From: Hyphomicrobium zavarzinii ATCC 27496
GTDB lineage: Bacteria; Pseudomonadota; Alphaproteobacteria; Rhizobiales; Hyphomicrobiaceae
Assembly: GCF_000383415.1 (NCBI RefSeq)
Contig: NZ_KB911256.1
Coordinates: forward strand, 372,001 to 436,000
Direction of reading: 5' to 3'
Length of the DNA: 64,000 bases
Below, one piece after another: positions 33,519 to 41,605 of the stretch; the first letter of the stretch is position 1; each line of letters opens with the position of its first letter. The notes under the pieces are model-generated. The model was given only the letters and a program-made list of their open reading frames with translations, did not search any database and had not been told where the DNA came from. A program made the translations under genes and the position numbers.

Positions 33519-34475
33519 ATGAACCTCCAAGAGCAGAGATTTGCCTGCTTGCGGATGGCGATGGAGCTCGGCTGCAAGGCCGATTCCATCGTGCGCGTCG
33601 CAAGAGAGATGAGTGAGTTCATAGAAGGAGTTCCCGCCGCGCCGGTCGCCGCCGTCGCCGCGGTCGAAGCTGAACCGGAAGCCCCTCGCGACGCCATCGC
33701 GGCGTGCGGGACGGCCCTTGCCGAGCCGGTTCTCGCGGCCGAGGCTAGTGAGCCGGCGGAGGAGCCGGTCGTTGAGGCCGCCGCCGAGCCGGTGGCGGAG
33801 GAGGCGGCAGACGAAGCCGTAGCGGCAGAGGAAACGGTAGCGGAGACGGAAGCGGAAGCCGTCGAGGCGGCGTCGGCCCCTGAAGCGGCCGCCGAAGCCG
33901 TCGAAGCGGAAGCAGCGGTGGAGGAGGCTATTGCCGAGGCCGAGGCGGCACCGGTAGCCGAGGTGAGCGAGGAAGCGGCAGAAGCCCCTGCGGACGAGCA
34001 GGTCGTGGAAGCCGCCCCCGAGGAGGTCGTCGCCGAAGCGGAAGCCGTGGTCGAGGCGGCAGCCGAAGCCGCGCCGGCCGAGGAGCCTGTAGCCGAAGCA
34101 CCCGCCATGGAAGCGGCTGCGGAGGAAGCGCCTGCCGCCGAAGCAGCCGAGGCCCCCGCCGAGGCGGTAGCTGAGGAAGCAGCGGCAGAGCCTGTGGGTG
34201 AAGAGCCCGTGGTGGAGGCCGCCTCCGAAGAGCCTGCCGCGCCGGCAGCCGAAGCGGCTGCGGAAGAAGCACCCGCAGCGGAAGTCGCCGCTGAGGAAGC
34301 ACCTGCCGCCGAAGCCGCTGCCGCCGAGGAGGCACCCGCAGCGGAAGCAGCATCCGAGCCCGAGCCGGCCGCAGCCGAGGCGGACGTGGAGGTCGAGGTT
34401 GCTCCCGAGGCAATGGCCGCCGCTCTGAATGGGGCCGCGGATCCGGCAGCCGCGACCGTCGCACCGGCGGAATAA
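33519..34475 (+). CDS. Highly acidic Ala/Glu/Pro low-complexity protein
   Basis: A 318-residue protein with a short ordinary start (about 1-37: MNLQEQRFACLRMAMELGC and a following helix) and then about 280 residues made almost only of Ala, Glu, Val and Pro. Near-repeats of the type EEAPAAEAAA are frequent, clearest at about 240-290. The composition makes it strongly acidic and probably disordered, with no membrane or signal segment. The ATG lies in a CTCATGAACC context without a strong ribosome site. The opposite strand also has long open frames here, but those are GC-driven shadows. Function is unknown. Confidence 0.7.
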   Translation: MNLQEQRFACLRMAMELGCKADSIVRVAREMSEFIEGVPAAPVAAVAAVEAEPEAPRDAIAACGTALAEPVLAAEASEPAEEPVVEAAAEPVAEEAADEAVAAEETVAETEAEAVEAASAPEAAAEAVEAEAAVEEAIAEAEAAPVAEVSEEAAEAPADEQVVEAAPEEVVAEAEAVVEAAAEAAPAEEPVAEAPAMEAAAEEAPAAEAAEAPAEAVAEEAAAEPVGEEPVVEAASEEPAAPAAEAAAEEAPAAEVAAEEAPAAEAAAAEEAPAAEAASEPEPAAAEADVEVEVAPEAMAAALNGAADPAAATVAPAE

Positions 34476-34629
34476 GAAACGAGCGCACGACACGCCATCT
34501 TTGCGCAGGGATGGCGAGAGGGAAGATACCGTTCAAGACAAGAGGGCGGGCTGGCTGCACTGGCCATCGGTCAGCTCGTCACCGACGCGATATGAAGTCG
34601 CCAATGCGGCCTTTCTCGAGGACGCAGCT

Positions 34630-35490
34630 CTAGATGATGCTCTTCGCGTAGAGATCCGTCCGCCGGTCGCGGAAAAAGCCCCAGTCGGCACGATAGCTCT
34701 CGATCAGAGAGAGATCGAATGTGTGCACGAGCACGCCTTCGTCCGTCGCGCCGAAGCTCTCGACCAGCTCGCCGCGATGATCGGCGATGAACGAATGTCC
34801 GTAGAATTTCTGCTGCACGCCCTCGTTGTCCTCGAGGCCGATGCGGTTCGCCGCCACGATCGGAATGGCGTTCGAGACAGCGTGCCCCTGCATGGCCCGT
34901 TGCCACTGAAGGTGCGTGTCGAGCGCGGCGTCGTAGGGCTCTGAGCCGATAGCGGTCGGGTAGAACAGCACCTCCGCACCCTGCAGCGCCATCGCGCGCG
35001 CCGTCTCGGGATACCACTGGTCCCAGCAGATGCCGACGCCGATGTGCCCGCGCTTCGTCTTCCACGTCCTGAAGCCGGTGTCTCCCGGGCGGAAGTAGTA
35101 TTTCTCCTGATAGCCGGGGCCATCCGGAATGTGGCTCTTGCGATAGATGCCGAGGATGTCGCCATCCGCATCCGCGATCGCGATGCTGTTGTAGTATCGC
35201 GGCCCGTCCTTCTCGAAGAAGGAGATCGGAATGACGATTTCGAGCCTCTTGGCGAGTTTCTTCAGCGCACGCACGCACGGATGCTCGTCGACCGGATGCG
35301 CCGTCTCGAACCACTTCGGGTCCTGTTTCGTGCAGAAATAGATGCCTTCGAACAGCTCCGACGGCAGCACGACTTCGGCGCCCTGCTCGGCCGCTTTCCG
35401 CACCAGCTTCTCGGTCTTCTCGATGTTCTCGTCGAGATCGTGCCCGTAGGAGGTCTGAAGGGCCGCGACGGTGATGGTGCGCTTTTTCAT
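34630..35490 (-). CDS. aguB: N-carbamoylputrescine amidohydrolase
   Basis: Nitrilase-superfamily enzyme that hydrolyses N-carbamoylputrescine to putrescine, CO2 and ammonia. The 286 residues contain the Glu-Lys-Cys triad: Glu in LPSELFEG (about 46), Lys in YRKSHIPDG (about 117), and Cys in GICWDQWYPE (about 154). Family-specific GPGYQEKYYFRPGDTGF is also present. The start shares a base with the aguA stop (TGATG), so the two genes are translationally coupled and complete the agmatine-to-putrescine route. Confidence 0.94.
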   Translation of the reverse strand: MKKRTITVAALQTSYGHDLDENIEKTEKLVRKAAEQGAEVVLPSELFEGIYFCTKQDPKWFETAHPVDEHPCVRALKKLAKRLEIVIPISFFEKDGPRYYNSIAIADADGDILGIYRKSHIPDGPGYQEKYYFRPGDTGFRTWKTKRGHIGVGICWDQWYPETARAMALQGAEVLFYPTAIGSEPYDAALDTHLQWQRAMQGHAVSNAIPIVAANRIGLEDNEGVQQKFYGHSFIADHRGELVESFGATDEGVLVHTFDLSLIESYRADWGFFRDRRTDLYAKSII

Positions 35491-36500
35491 CAGAGGGGTT
35501 CCTGCTGGGTGATGCAATGGAAGGAGCCGCCGCCCGCTTCGCCGCAGCCGAGCAGCCCGCGCGAGGAAACGCCGATCACCTTGCGATCCGGAAACACGGC
35601 CTGCAGGGCCTTGAGCGCCGCGTCCTGCGTCGGCGTTCCGTAGACCGGCACCACCACCACGCCGTTGGCGATGATGAAGTTCATGTGCGAGGCCGGGGAG
35701 ACTTCGCCCAACGCGTTGCGATAGAGCCCGACGCCCGGAATGCGGATCACCTGGAGCTTGCGCCCGGCCGCATCGGTGGAGTGCGCGAGCTTGTCCGCGA
35801 TGGCATCGAGGATCGCGGCATTGGGATCGTCGCCGCCGGACGGCGCCTGGCAGACCACTTTCCCCGGCGCCACGAACCGCGCGATGTTGTCGATGTGGCC
35901 GTCCGTATGGTCGCCGATCAGCCCTTCGTCGACCCAGATCACCTTCTTGGTTCCGAAAGCGTGCCGCAGCGCGGCCTCCGCCTGCTCGGCGGACCAGCCG
36001 TTGCGATTGGGATTGAGAAGCGTCTGCTTCGTCGCGAGGATGGTGCCCTCGCCGTCGTGGTCGACGGCACCGCCTTCGAGCACGAAGTCGAAGCGATCGA
36101 TCGGCACGCCCGCAAGGTCGGCGACGCGGTCGCCGACCGTGGAGTCGTCGGGCAGGTCGTATTTGCCGCCCCAGCTGTTGGTCTTGAAGCGAAGCGCCAC
36201 GCGGTCGTTGCCGCGATGAGCGAAGATCGGGCCGGTGTCGCGCAGCCAGATGTCGCCGTACTTCGCGGAGACGAGCTCGGCCGCAGTGCCGAGCGCGACC
36301 TGCGCGGTCTCGGCCGCCTCATCGCCGTTGACGAGCACGTACACCTTGTTGCTCTCGCTGAGCGCCTTGACCAGCGCGGCCACGTCCCGGCGCGGAGATG
36401 CGAGGTCGTCGTTCCACTCGCTGGCGTCTGCGGGCCACGCCGTCCAGATCGCCACTTGGGGCGCCCATTCGGCGGGTACGATCGTCGTCGTCTCGGTCAT
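35490..36500 (-). CDS. aguA: Agmatine deiminase
   Basis: Guanidino-group hydrolase of the PPAD family that converts agmatine to N-carbamoylputrescine. The 336-residue product shows WLRDTGPIFAHRG (about 83), FVLEGGAVDHDGEGT (about 138), GDHTDGHIDNIARFV (about 195), and the catalytic Cys near the end in GGGSFHCITQQ (about 329). With aguB it makes putrescine, the precursor of the homospermidine and spermidine common in this order. No arginine decarboxylase is nearby. Confidence 0.95.
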   Translation of the reverse strand: MTETTTIVPAEWAPQVAIWTAWPADASEWNDDLASPRRDVAALVKALSESNKVYVLVNGDEAAETAQVALGTAAELVSAKYGDIWLRDTGPIFAHRGNDRVALRFKTNSWGGKYDLPDDSTVGDRVADLAGVPIDRFDFVLEGGAVDHDGEGTILATKQTLLNPNRNGWSAEQAEAALRHAFGTKKVIWVDEGLIGDHTDGHIDNIARFVAPGKVVCQAPSGGDDPNAAILDAIADKLAHSTDAAGRKLQVIRIPGVGLYRNALGEVSPASHMNFIIANGVVVVPVYGTPTQDAALKALQAVFPDRKVIGVSSRGLLGCGEAGGGSFHCITQQEPL

Positions 36501-36763
36501 GAAGCGGAAGTCCTCAGCTAGGCCGGTCGCGTGAGAGCAGGCAGGGAAATGTAAGCGCGCCGGTCATGCCTGCAACATGCCCCCAATGCAATACAGATAG
36601 GTGAAGCACCGTAGTCCCGGACGGCAGGGAGGGCGGCGTGCACGCGTGCCGCACGCATCATCGGCTTCACAAGCAGGCGCAAACGCTCTACAAACATGCC
36701 CGGCCCGCATGGCTGACTCCACGCGGCGCGTTTTCATTTAACGCATTGAAATAAATGCGTTTT

Positions 36764-36838
<75 letters not shown>

Positions 36839-36886
36839 ACTTTCACGTCATTTCCGCAAGATCATCCGCGGGCCGCTTGCGCCGGT

Positions 36887-37951
36887 TCACTCCGCCGCAT
36901 CCTCGGCGTTGGCGTGGCGCTCCCGCTCGGCGGGGATGTCCACCGGCTTGCCGAGTGCCTCCCGCACGTAGAGCCGGCGCACCGCCACATCGCCCACGAT
37001 GGCGAGCGGATAGCCGAGCAGCAATCCCAGCGGGCCGAACAGCAGGCCCATCGCCACCGTGGCGAACAGGCCGACGGCGGCCGGGAGCTCCACCACCTTG
37101 CCCACGACGAACGGCATGATCACGTTGTTCTCGAGCTGCTGCACGACGACGGCGACCGCCAGCGCCCAGAGGGTGAGATCCCAGCCTTGGGTCGAGGCGA
37201 GCAGAAGAGCCGGGATCGCGCCGACGATAGGCCCGACGATCGGGATGAACTCCGTGGCTGCTGCGATCAGTCCCAACGCCAGCGGGGAGGGGACACCCGC
37301 GAGCCACATGCCGAGCCCCGTCATCACGCCCACGAGCGCCATGGCGATGAGCTGCGCTCTGAGCCAGCGCGTCAGCGCGAAATTGCTGTCCTCGATCGTG
37401 GAGGTCACAGCCGCTCGCCACCGCTCAGGAACAAGCGCGATGAGGCCGCGCCGGTAGAGCCCGGGCGAAGCGGCGAAGTAGATGCCACCGACGATCACCA
37501 GCACGAAGCCTGCAACCGCCCCCACGATGCTGGAGCCGATCGTGAGCGCACGCGCGGCCAGCGCACCGATCGCCGACCCGCCGGCCTCCTTCGAGACGGA
37601 GCCGAGGTCGAGCTGATGGGAGAGCGACTGCAGCGCCTGAGGCACGTTTTGCATGAGGTAGGAGATCTGATCGGAGAGGCGCGATCCGAACTGCAGCACG
37701 AGCCCCGCGCAAAGAGCGACGATCAGCAACACGACGAGCGCAAGAGCCACCGCCTGATTGAGCCCGGTCGCGTTGATCAAGGGGGCAGTGAGTGCGCGCA
37801 GCGCCAAGGCGCACAGCACTGCGGCGAAGATAAGCAGCAGCAGATCGGACAACACCCAAAGCGCGAGCGCCAGCGCGCCGATGGCGAGCACGATGAGCAC
37901 GCGGCGCACGAACGTCCAGTCGGAGATGGCAGGGTCGGCAGGGTGGGCCAT
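36887..37951 (-). CDS. AI-2E family (PerM-type) transporter
   Basis: A 354-residue polytopic membrane protein with about eight hydrophobic segments. Family features are a paired N-terminal hydrophobic block (VLIVLAIGALALALWVLSDLLLLIFAAVL), an extended middle loop and the conserved ATEFIPIVGPIVGAIPALLLA (about residue 243) followed by QQLENNVIMPFVVGK (about 283). Family members are permeases with proposed roles in export of small molecules such as autoinducer-2 or ions; the substrate cannot be told here. The short cytoplasmic tail is charged. Confidence 0.85.
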   Translation of the reverse strand: MAHPADPAISDWTFVRRVLIVLAIGALALALWVLSDLLLLIFAAVLCALALRALTAPLINATGLNQAVALALVVLLIVALCAGLVLQFGSRLSDQISYLMQNVPQALQSLSHQLDLGSVSKEAGGSAIGALAARALTIGSSIVGAVAGFVLVIVGGIYFAASPGLYRRGLIALVPERWRAAVTSTIEDSNFALTRWLRAQLIAMALVGVMTGLGMWLAGVPSPLALGLIAAATEFIPIVGPIVGAIPALLLASTQGWDLTLWALAVAVVVQQLENNVIMPFVVGKVVELPAAVGLFATVAMGLLFGPLGLLLGYPLAIVGDVAVRRLYVREALGKPVDIPAERERHANAEDAAE

Positions 37952-38064
37952 GATGCCTCGACGGAAGGAGATAAGCGTAGGAGAGGCCCGCGCCGTCGCG
38001 ATGACGGCACGGGCCCCTCTGATCTCTTGTGGCTGGAGCTATTGGCCCGCAGTCGCTTTGAGGC

Positions 38065-38430
38065 TTATCGGGCCCAGTAAGTCTGTGCGCCGAAATGCTG
38101 ATGGGCGCGGGTTTCCCAATCGCGATCCGTCCAGGAATCGTCGCTGAACTCGGGAGCATTCCTGAGCTGGTCCACAGTGATGCCGGTCCGATAGCCGGCG
38201 ACGCTCTTGTCGTACTTCAACGCAGACCACGGGATGGGATAGTGACTGTGGGCGAGCCCCAGGAGGCCGCCGAAGCTCATCACCGCATAGGCAACGCGGC
38301 CGCTCGTCTTCTCGATCAGCAGATGGTCGATCTCGCCGATGACCTCGTCGTCGGCGCCGATCACGTCGGTGCCGTGAACGTCCTCGCTGGAAATCAGCGA
38401 ATGGTCGGGATGTGCTGTGGCGCGGGCCAT
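38065..38430 (-). CDS. PRC-barrel domain protein
   Basis: A 121-residue protein consisting mainly of one PRC-barrel: LISSEDVHGTDVIGADDEVIGEIDHLLIEKTSGRVAYAVMSFGG, then PIPWSALKYD. Such small soluble PRC-barrel proteins are frequent in stress islands of alphaproteobacteria. It lies divergently from a secreted protein whose promoter is of the EcfG type, but I found no matching promoter on this strand. Function is unknown. Confidence 0.8.
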   Translation of the reverse strand: MARATAHPDHSLISSEDVHGTDVIGADDEVIGEIDHLLIEKTSGRVAYAVMSFGGLLGLAHSHYPIPWSALKYDKSVAGYRTGITVDQLRNAPEFSDDSWTDRDWETRAHQHFGAQTYWAR

Positions 38431-38582
38431 TTCAACTCCTCCTCACGAGTGTTTGTGCGCGGCCGCTGAATTGGAAGTTGCGGCCGCTTTGTTCCATAAA
38501 CCGCGAGGCAGCGGCTTTTGTTTCATGAGAATCGCGGGGCGGCGCGCCCTGTGTCGCGTGAGCGCCTATTGCGGCTCGCAGA

Positions 38583-38607
38583 GGAACTGCGTGCGCTCTT
38601 CGGAGTT
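38583..38607 (+). promoter_or_regulatory. EcfG-type promoter for the gene at 38653
   Basis: GGAAC (38583-38587), 17 bases, then GTT (38605-38607). This matches the published general-stress consensus GGAAC-N16/17-GTT. The GTT lies about 45 bases before the start codon. Confidence 0.7.
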
Positions 38608-38652
38608 TTGTTGGCAGGGAGACGAGCACTGAGACTTAGGAGAAAGCAAGAA

Positions 38653-39003
38653 ATGACCATCAAGAAGCATATGGCCACTCTCACCCTCGCCGCGGCCACT
38701 GTTGCTATGGCTGCGGGCGTTGGCGTTGCGCACGCCGCAGACGTCATCGACAACCAGAATTCCGTGAACGCGAAGGGCAAGCCGAACTCCGGCCCCGGCG
38801 TGCAGGGTGCGCCTGATACGCGCACAGGTCCCGCGACGCGCGCCCCCGGCGGCGAGGAGAGCGGTACCGCAAACGAAGGAGCGTCTTCGGGCGCAAGCGG
38901 GTCCGGCGCAACGACGCAGCCGAGCCAGGATTCGAGCGGCGTGGAAGGTATGCCGGGCAACAAGAGCGGCCCGGCCGCGAAGTCGCCGTCCACCACCAAT
39001 TAA
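38653..39003 (+). CDS. Small exported Gly/Ser/Pro-rich protein, probable stress protein
   Basis: A 116-residue protein with a signal peptide (about 1-29, cleavage near VAHAAD). The mature part is hydrophilic and of low complexity, with units such as NSGPGVQGAPDT, NEGASSGASGSG and GNKSGPAAKSPS. Comparable motifs (SEGASSGGSG, NRQPGPGASKP) recur in the protein at 39684, so the two are likely related. An upstream in-frame ATG (38518) would place the signal peptide internally. It has an EcfG-type promoter and a strong terminator, so it is a single-gene unit. Function is unknown. Confidence 0.75.
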   Translation: MTIKKHMATLTLAAATVAMAAGVGVAHAADVIDNQNSVNAKGKPNSGPGVQGAPDTRTGPATRAPGGEESGTANEGASSGASGSGATTQPSQDSSGVEGMPGNKSGPAAKSPSTTN

Positions 39004-39059
39004 CGGCAAAGCGCGGAATTTCCGCGCGATCCCCGGCTGAGAGCTGCGGCCGGGAAACG

Positions 39060-39092
39060 CCGGAGAGCGAAAGCTCTCCGGTTGTTTTTTTT
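39060..39092 (+). terminator. Intrinsic terminator
   Basis: A perfect 9-bp stem (CCGGAGAGC 39060-39068, GCTCTCCGG 39073-39081) with a GAAA tetraloop is followed by TTG and eight T residues. It ends the transcript of the exported protein at 38653. Confidence 0.92.
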
Positions 39093-39299
39093 CCGCTTCA
39101 CGCGTTAGAGCGTCGCGGAAGCATCAGCAAACCTCTGCGCTAAGATGTCCGTCTGAACGCGCGGAACCGGCGAATGCCGATCATGGTTACCCACCGAGAG
39201 CGCGAAGCTCCCTTCCATGTCGAGTGAGGCGTGAGGACCAGGTCTTCCCCTGGGCGGCTTCGGGCTGACCGAAAATACCTGTCCGTAACCGTTTCCAAT
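39093..39299. other. Intergenic region between the terminator and the next stress promoter
   Basis: The gap from 39004 to 39373 is 370 bases. Apart from a short palindrome near 39012-39027, the terminator at 39060-39092 and the promoter at 39300-39324, I see nothing coding or repetitive in it. Confidence 0.4.
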
Positions 39300-39324
39300 G
39301 GAACTGCGCTCGGACTGAACGGTT
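39300..39324 (+). promoter_or_regulatory. EcfG-type promoter for the gene at 39374
   Basis: GGAAC (39300-39304), 17 bases, GTT (39322-39324). Same spacing as the promoters at 38583 and 39615, with the GTT about 49 bases before the start codon. Confidence 0.7.
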
Positions 39325-39373
39325 GACTTTTTGTGTGCTTGGGAAGGAGTGCAGCACGCCGGAGACGAGAATA

Positions 39374-39580
39374 ATGGAACGAGATTTCGGATCGGAAATG
39401 GTTAGAACCTTCGGCGTGCGCTTGAAGCGCATCTATGAGCCGGACGAGGCGTCGCTGCCGCGCGAGATGGTCGCGGTGCTCGACAACCTGAAGCGCGCCG
39501 AGGCGGAGCTTGCAGCTCGCGCCGCACTGCCCAGCCCTGCTGCACAGCCGTCGCAAGAGAGCGCGGAGCCTGGCGCTTGA
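39374..39580 (+). CDS. Small NepR-like protein (candidate anti-sigma factor)
   Basis: A 68-residue cytoplasmic protein. The central part, GVRLKRIYEPDEASLPREMV followed by AVLDNLKRAE, resembles the core of NepR: a short helix with L-R/K-x-x-Y, a linker with a proline, and a second helix with LL-x-x-L. NepR sequesters EcfG until phosphorylated PhyR binds it. The assignment rests on pattern only; ecfG and phyR, the usual neighbours, are not in the window. The ATG at 39374 lies about 50 bases after an EcfG-type promoter, which supports stress control and the start. An in-frame start at 39323 would fall inside the promoter. Confidence 0.55.
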   Translation: MERDFGSEMVRTFGVRLKRIYEPDEASLPREMVAVLDNLKRAEAELAARAALPSPAAQPSQESAEPGA

Positions 39581-39614
39581 GGCCGAGCGCGTCAAAGCGG
39601 CGTCCGCAATAATC

Positions 39615-39639
39615 GGAACCGATGAGCAAGGCGTGGGTT
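39615..39639 (+). promoter_or_regulatory. EcfG-type promoter for the gene at 39684
   Basis: GGAAC (39615-39619), 17 bases, GTT (39637-39639), about 44 bases before the start codon. Third copy with the same geometry within 1.1 kb. Confidence 0.7.
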
Positions 39640-39683
39640 TTCTTCCGGGTGGGAGGAAACCACAAACGAGAAAAGGAATGATC

Positions 39684-40073
39684 ATGACGAGAGCACTTCC
39701 TGTCTTTGCCGCCCTTGCCATTACTCTTGGTGCAACATCTGCGCTCGCCCAATCCTCGGGCGGAAGTCCGGCCGATCCCAGCACCACCATGAACAAGCAG
39801 CCCGGCCCGAGCGCCACGACGCCGTCCGATCCGGCCGCTGGCTCGAAGCCTTCCGCGCGCATGCCGACCGCTCCGGCAGGCACGGGTTCAGGCAGCTCCG
39901 CGAGCGAGGGCGCAAGCTCGGGCGGTTCGGGCTACGAGACGCCTGCAGGCATTCCGGCCGATCCGAATTCTGTCGAGAACCGTCAGCCGGGTCCGGGCGC
40001 GAGCAAGCCGACCGACCCGGCCGCGGGATCGGATCCGGCAGCTCGCGTGCCGACCGACGGATCGCGCGACTAA
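39684..40073 (+). CDS. Small exported Pro/Gly/Ser-rich repeat protein, probable stress protein
   Basis: A 129-residue protein with a signal peptide (about 1-22, cleavage near SALAQS). The mature chain contains two similar units, MNKQPGPSATTPSDPAAGSK and VENRQPGPGASKPTDPAAGS, separated by a Gly/Ser stretch (SEGASSGGSG). It looks disordered and is likely periplasmic or surface. ATG at 39684 is preferred over 39678 because AAAGGA then sits at the right distance. It resembles the exported protein at 38653 in composition and motifs. Function is unknown. Confidence 0.72.
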   Translation: MTRALPVFAALAITLGATSALAQSSGGSPADPSTTMNKQPGPSATTPSDPAAGSKPSARMPTAPAGTGSGSSASEGASSGGSGYETPAGIPADPNSVENRQPGPGASKPTDPAAGSDPAARVPTDGSRD

Positions 40074-40109
40074 GCGCAGTCACCGAATTGTCGACGCGGG
40101 GAAGTCGGC

Positions 40110-40140
40110 CCCCCGGCGCCCGAAGGCGCCGGGGGTTTTT
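40110..40140 (+). terminator. Intrinsic terminator
   Basis: An 11-bp perfect stem (CCCCCGGCGCC 40110-40120, GGCGCCGGGGG 40125-40135) with a CGAA loop and five T residues. It closes the stress island. Confidence 0.93.
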
Positions 40141-40275
40141 GCGCCCATTCACGCAAGATTTCGGTAGCCCCTTTGCTTGACTCGCCGGAACGGCCTACTC
40201 AAGATGATGGCAAACGGTTTCTTGTTGTCTCGTGACCTTCTTGTCTTGGCTCCAACGCGGTGTTGACCCAGCTTG

Positions 40276-41481
40276 ATGTGGTGGGTTCGCATTTCTCAAG
40301 CAGCCGGAGAGCGCGGCGCGCCCAAGCCCGGATTTGCCTCGCGCGCGGCGTGGGTCTCACTCGTGCTCGCGCTATCGGTCACGCAGGCCGTCGCGGCCGA
40401 ATGGACAGCCGGCAAGGCCGCTCAAGCCGATACGCTCGTCAAACAGTTCCTGGCGCGACTGGACGCGACACGCGGCGCGCTACCCAAGGTCTCGTTCGCG
40501 CTCGCGATCGGCACCGAGCGCGCGCTCGGGATGGCGAAAGGCTACGGTGAGAGCGCCCCTGGCGTGGCGGCGACGGAGCGCACGGTTTTTCACGTCGGCT
40601 CCCTTGCGAAGCAATTCACGGCTTCAGCTGTGCTCGATCTCATCGGCCGCGATGCGACGCTGCGCGACGGAACGGCCGTCACCCTCGATCTCGCGCTCGC
40701 GCGCGTCTTCAAGGGTGTGGAGCACTGGCCGGGACAGGATGCGGCGTCGAATACGCAACCCGTCACGCTCCGCACCCTGCTCACCATGACGTCGAACCTT
40801 CCGAACTTCACGCGCCTGCCGCCGGCCACCACCAATCCGTGGGGGCGTATCGGCGCGCCCGAATTGCTGTCGGAGCTGAAGAAGCTCCGGCCATCCGGAT
40901 GGCCGAACACATTCGAATATTCGAACACCAGTTACTTCCTGCTGGCCGAGACAATCGAGGAAGCTCTGTTGCCGGGAGAGGCCATGCCGCACTCCCATCA
41001 CGCCTATCTACGGCAGACGATCTTTCCGCGCGCCCATCTTCGCGAGACGGGATTCATCGGGGACTACCCGGCCGGCGCCGTCGTGGCACCCCCGATATAC
41101 AGGCGCCGCCCGGTGTTCGATCAGCCGGACTGGCTCAAGGGCAGCGCCGACGTCGCGAGTTCCGCAGGAGACCTCTATGCCTGGAACGCCGCTTTGATGG
41201 GCGGCCGCATCCTGCCCGTCGAGCTCGTCGATCTGATGGTCTCGGACGGGGCCCGCGTGACGCCCGATCTCTATTACGGCATGGGGTGGTTCGTGGAGCA
41301 CCGCGCGGACTACGATCTCTTCACCCACTCGGGTCTCGTGCCGGGCTATACGGCCTTGAACATGATCGCGGCGGGCGAGGGACGCCGCGCTTGGACGTCC
41401 GTCACGCTCCTCGTCAATACAGACGTGCCGGAAGGCATGGATACGCTCGCAGAGGATCTGCTGCGTCTCGCCCGCGAGTGA
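40276..41481 (+). CDS. Serine hydrolase of the beta-lactamase/class C (AmpC-like) fold
   Basis: An exported 401-residue serine hydrolase. The catalytic Ser and Lys are in the SxxK motif HVGSLAKQFTAS (about residue 110), the Tyr motif is FEYSNTSYF (YxN, about 215), and the third motif is THSGLVPGY (HSG in place of KTG, about 352). These features are shared by class C beta-lactamases, esterases and D-aminopeptidases, so the substrate is not settled and resistance should not be assumed. A hydrophobic stretch at about 26-40 (WVSLVLALSVTQAVAA) is the likely signal peptide. Its N-terminus is unusually long, so the true start may be later. Confidence 0.8.
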   Translation: MWWVRISQAAGERGAPKPGFASRAAWVSLVLALSVTQAVAAEWTAGKAAQADTLVKQFLARLDATRGALPKVSFALAIGTERALGMAKGYGESAPGVAATERTVFHVGSLAKQFTASAVLDLIGRDATLRDGTAVTLDLALARVFKGVEHWPGQDAASNTQPVTLRTLLTMTSNLPNFTRLPPATTNPWGRIGAPELLSELKKLRPSGWPNTFEYSNTSYFLLAETIEEALLPGEAMPHSHHAYLRQTIFPRAHLRETGFIGDYPAGAVVAPPIYRRRPVFDQPDWLKGSADVASSAGDLYAWNAALMGGRILPVELVDLMVSDGARVTPDLYYGMGWFVEHRADYDLFTHSGLVPGYTALNMIAAGEGRRAWTSVTLLVNTDVPEGMDTLAEDLLRLARE

Positions 41482-41499
41482 GCGGCTTGCCGTTCGCTG

Positions 41500-41605
41500 G
41501 AGCATTTTCAGACGAAGTGCAGGCCGGTTCGTCGCAAGACAATACGACAATCAGAAATCTAGAGCGTATTGCGATCCGAGCCTGTCGGATCGCAATACGC
41601 TCTAG
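41500..41605. repeat. Intergenic repeat element ending in a perfect 21-bp inverted repeat
   Basis: A run starting GGAGCATTTTCAGACGAAGT leads to a long hairpin. The left arm 41559-41579 (CTAGAGCGTATTGCGATCCG and one more base) and the right arm 41585-41605 are exact reverse complements around a GCCTG loop. The right arm includes the stop codon of the SoxYZ-like gene. The general layout resembles interspersed intergenic repeats I know from Rhizobiales. It lies between convergent genes and may also act as a bidirectional terminator. Confidence 0.7.

Noticed and set aside
33434-34567. Long - strand open frame rich in Ser/Ala opposite the Ala/Glu-rich gene
   Set aside because: It is the antisense of a GC-rich low-complexity gene, has no recognisable start or domain, and is explained by codon bias on the other strand.
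38431-38495. EcfG-type promoter on the - strand for the PRC-barrel gene
   Set aside because: GGAAC can be read on the - strand at 38491-38495, but no GTT occurs at 16-17 bases, so the -10 element is missing.
40276-41481. A true beta-lactamase resistance gene
   Set aside because: The SxxK and YxN motifs are present, but the third motif is HSG and nothing in the context points to resistance; esterase or peptidase activity is equally likely.
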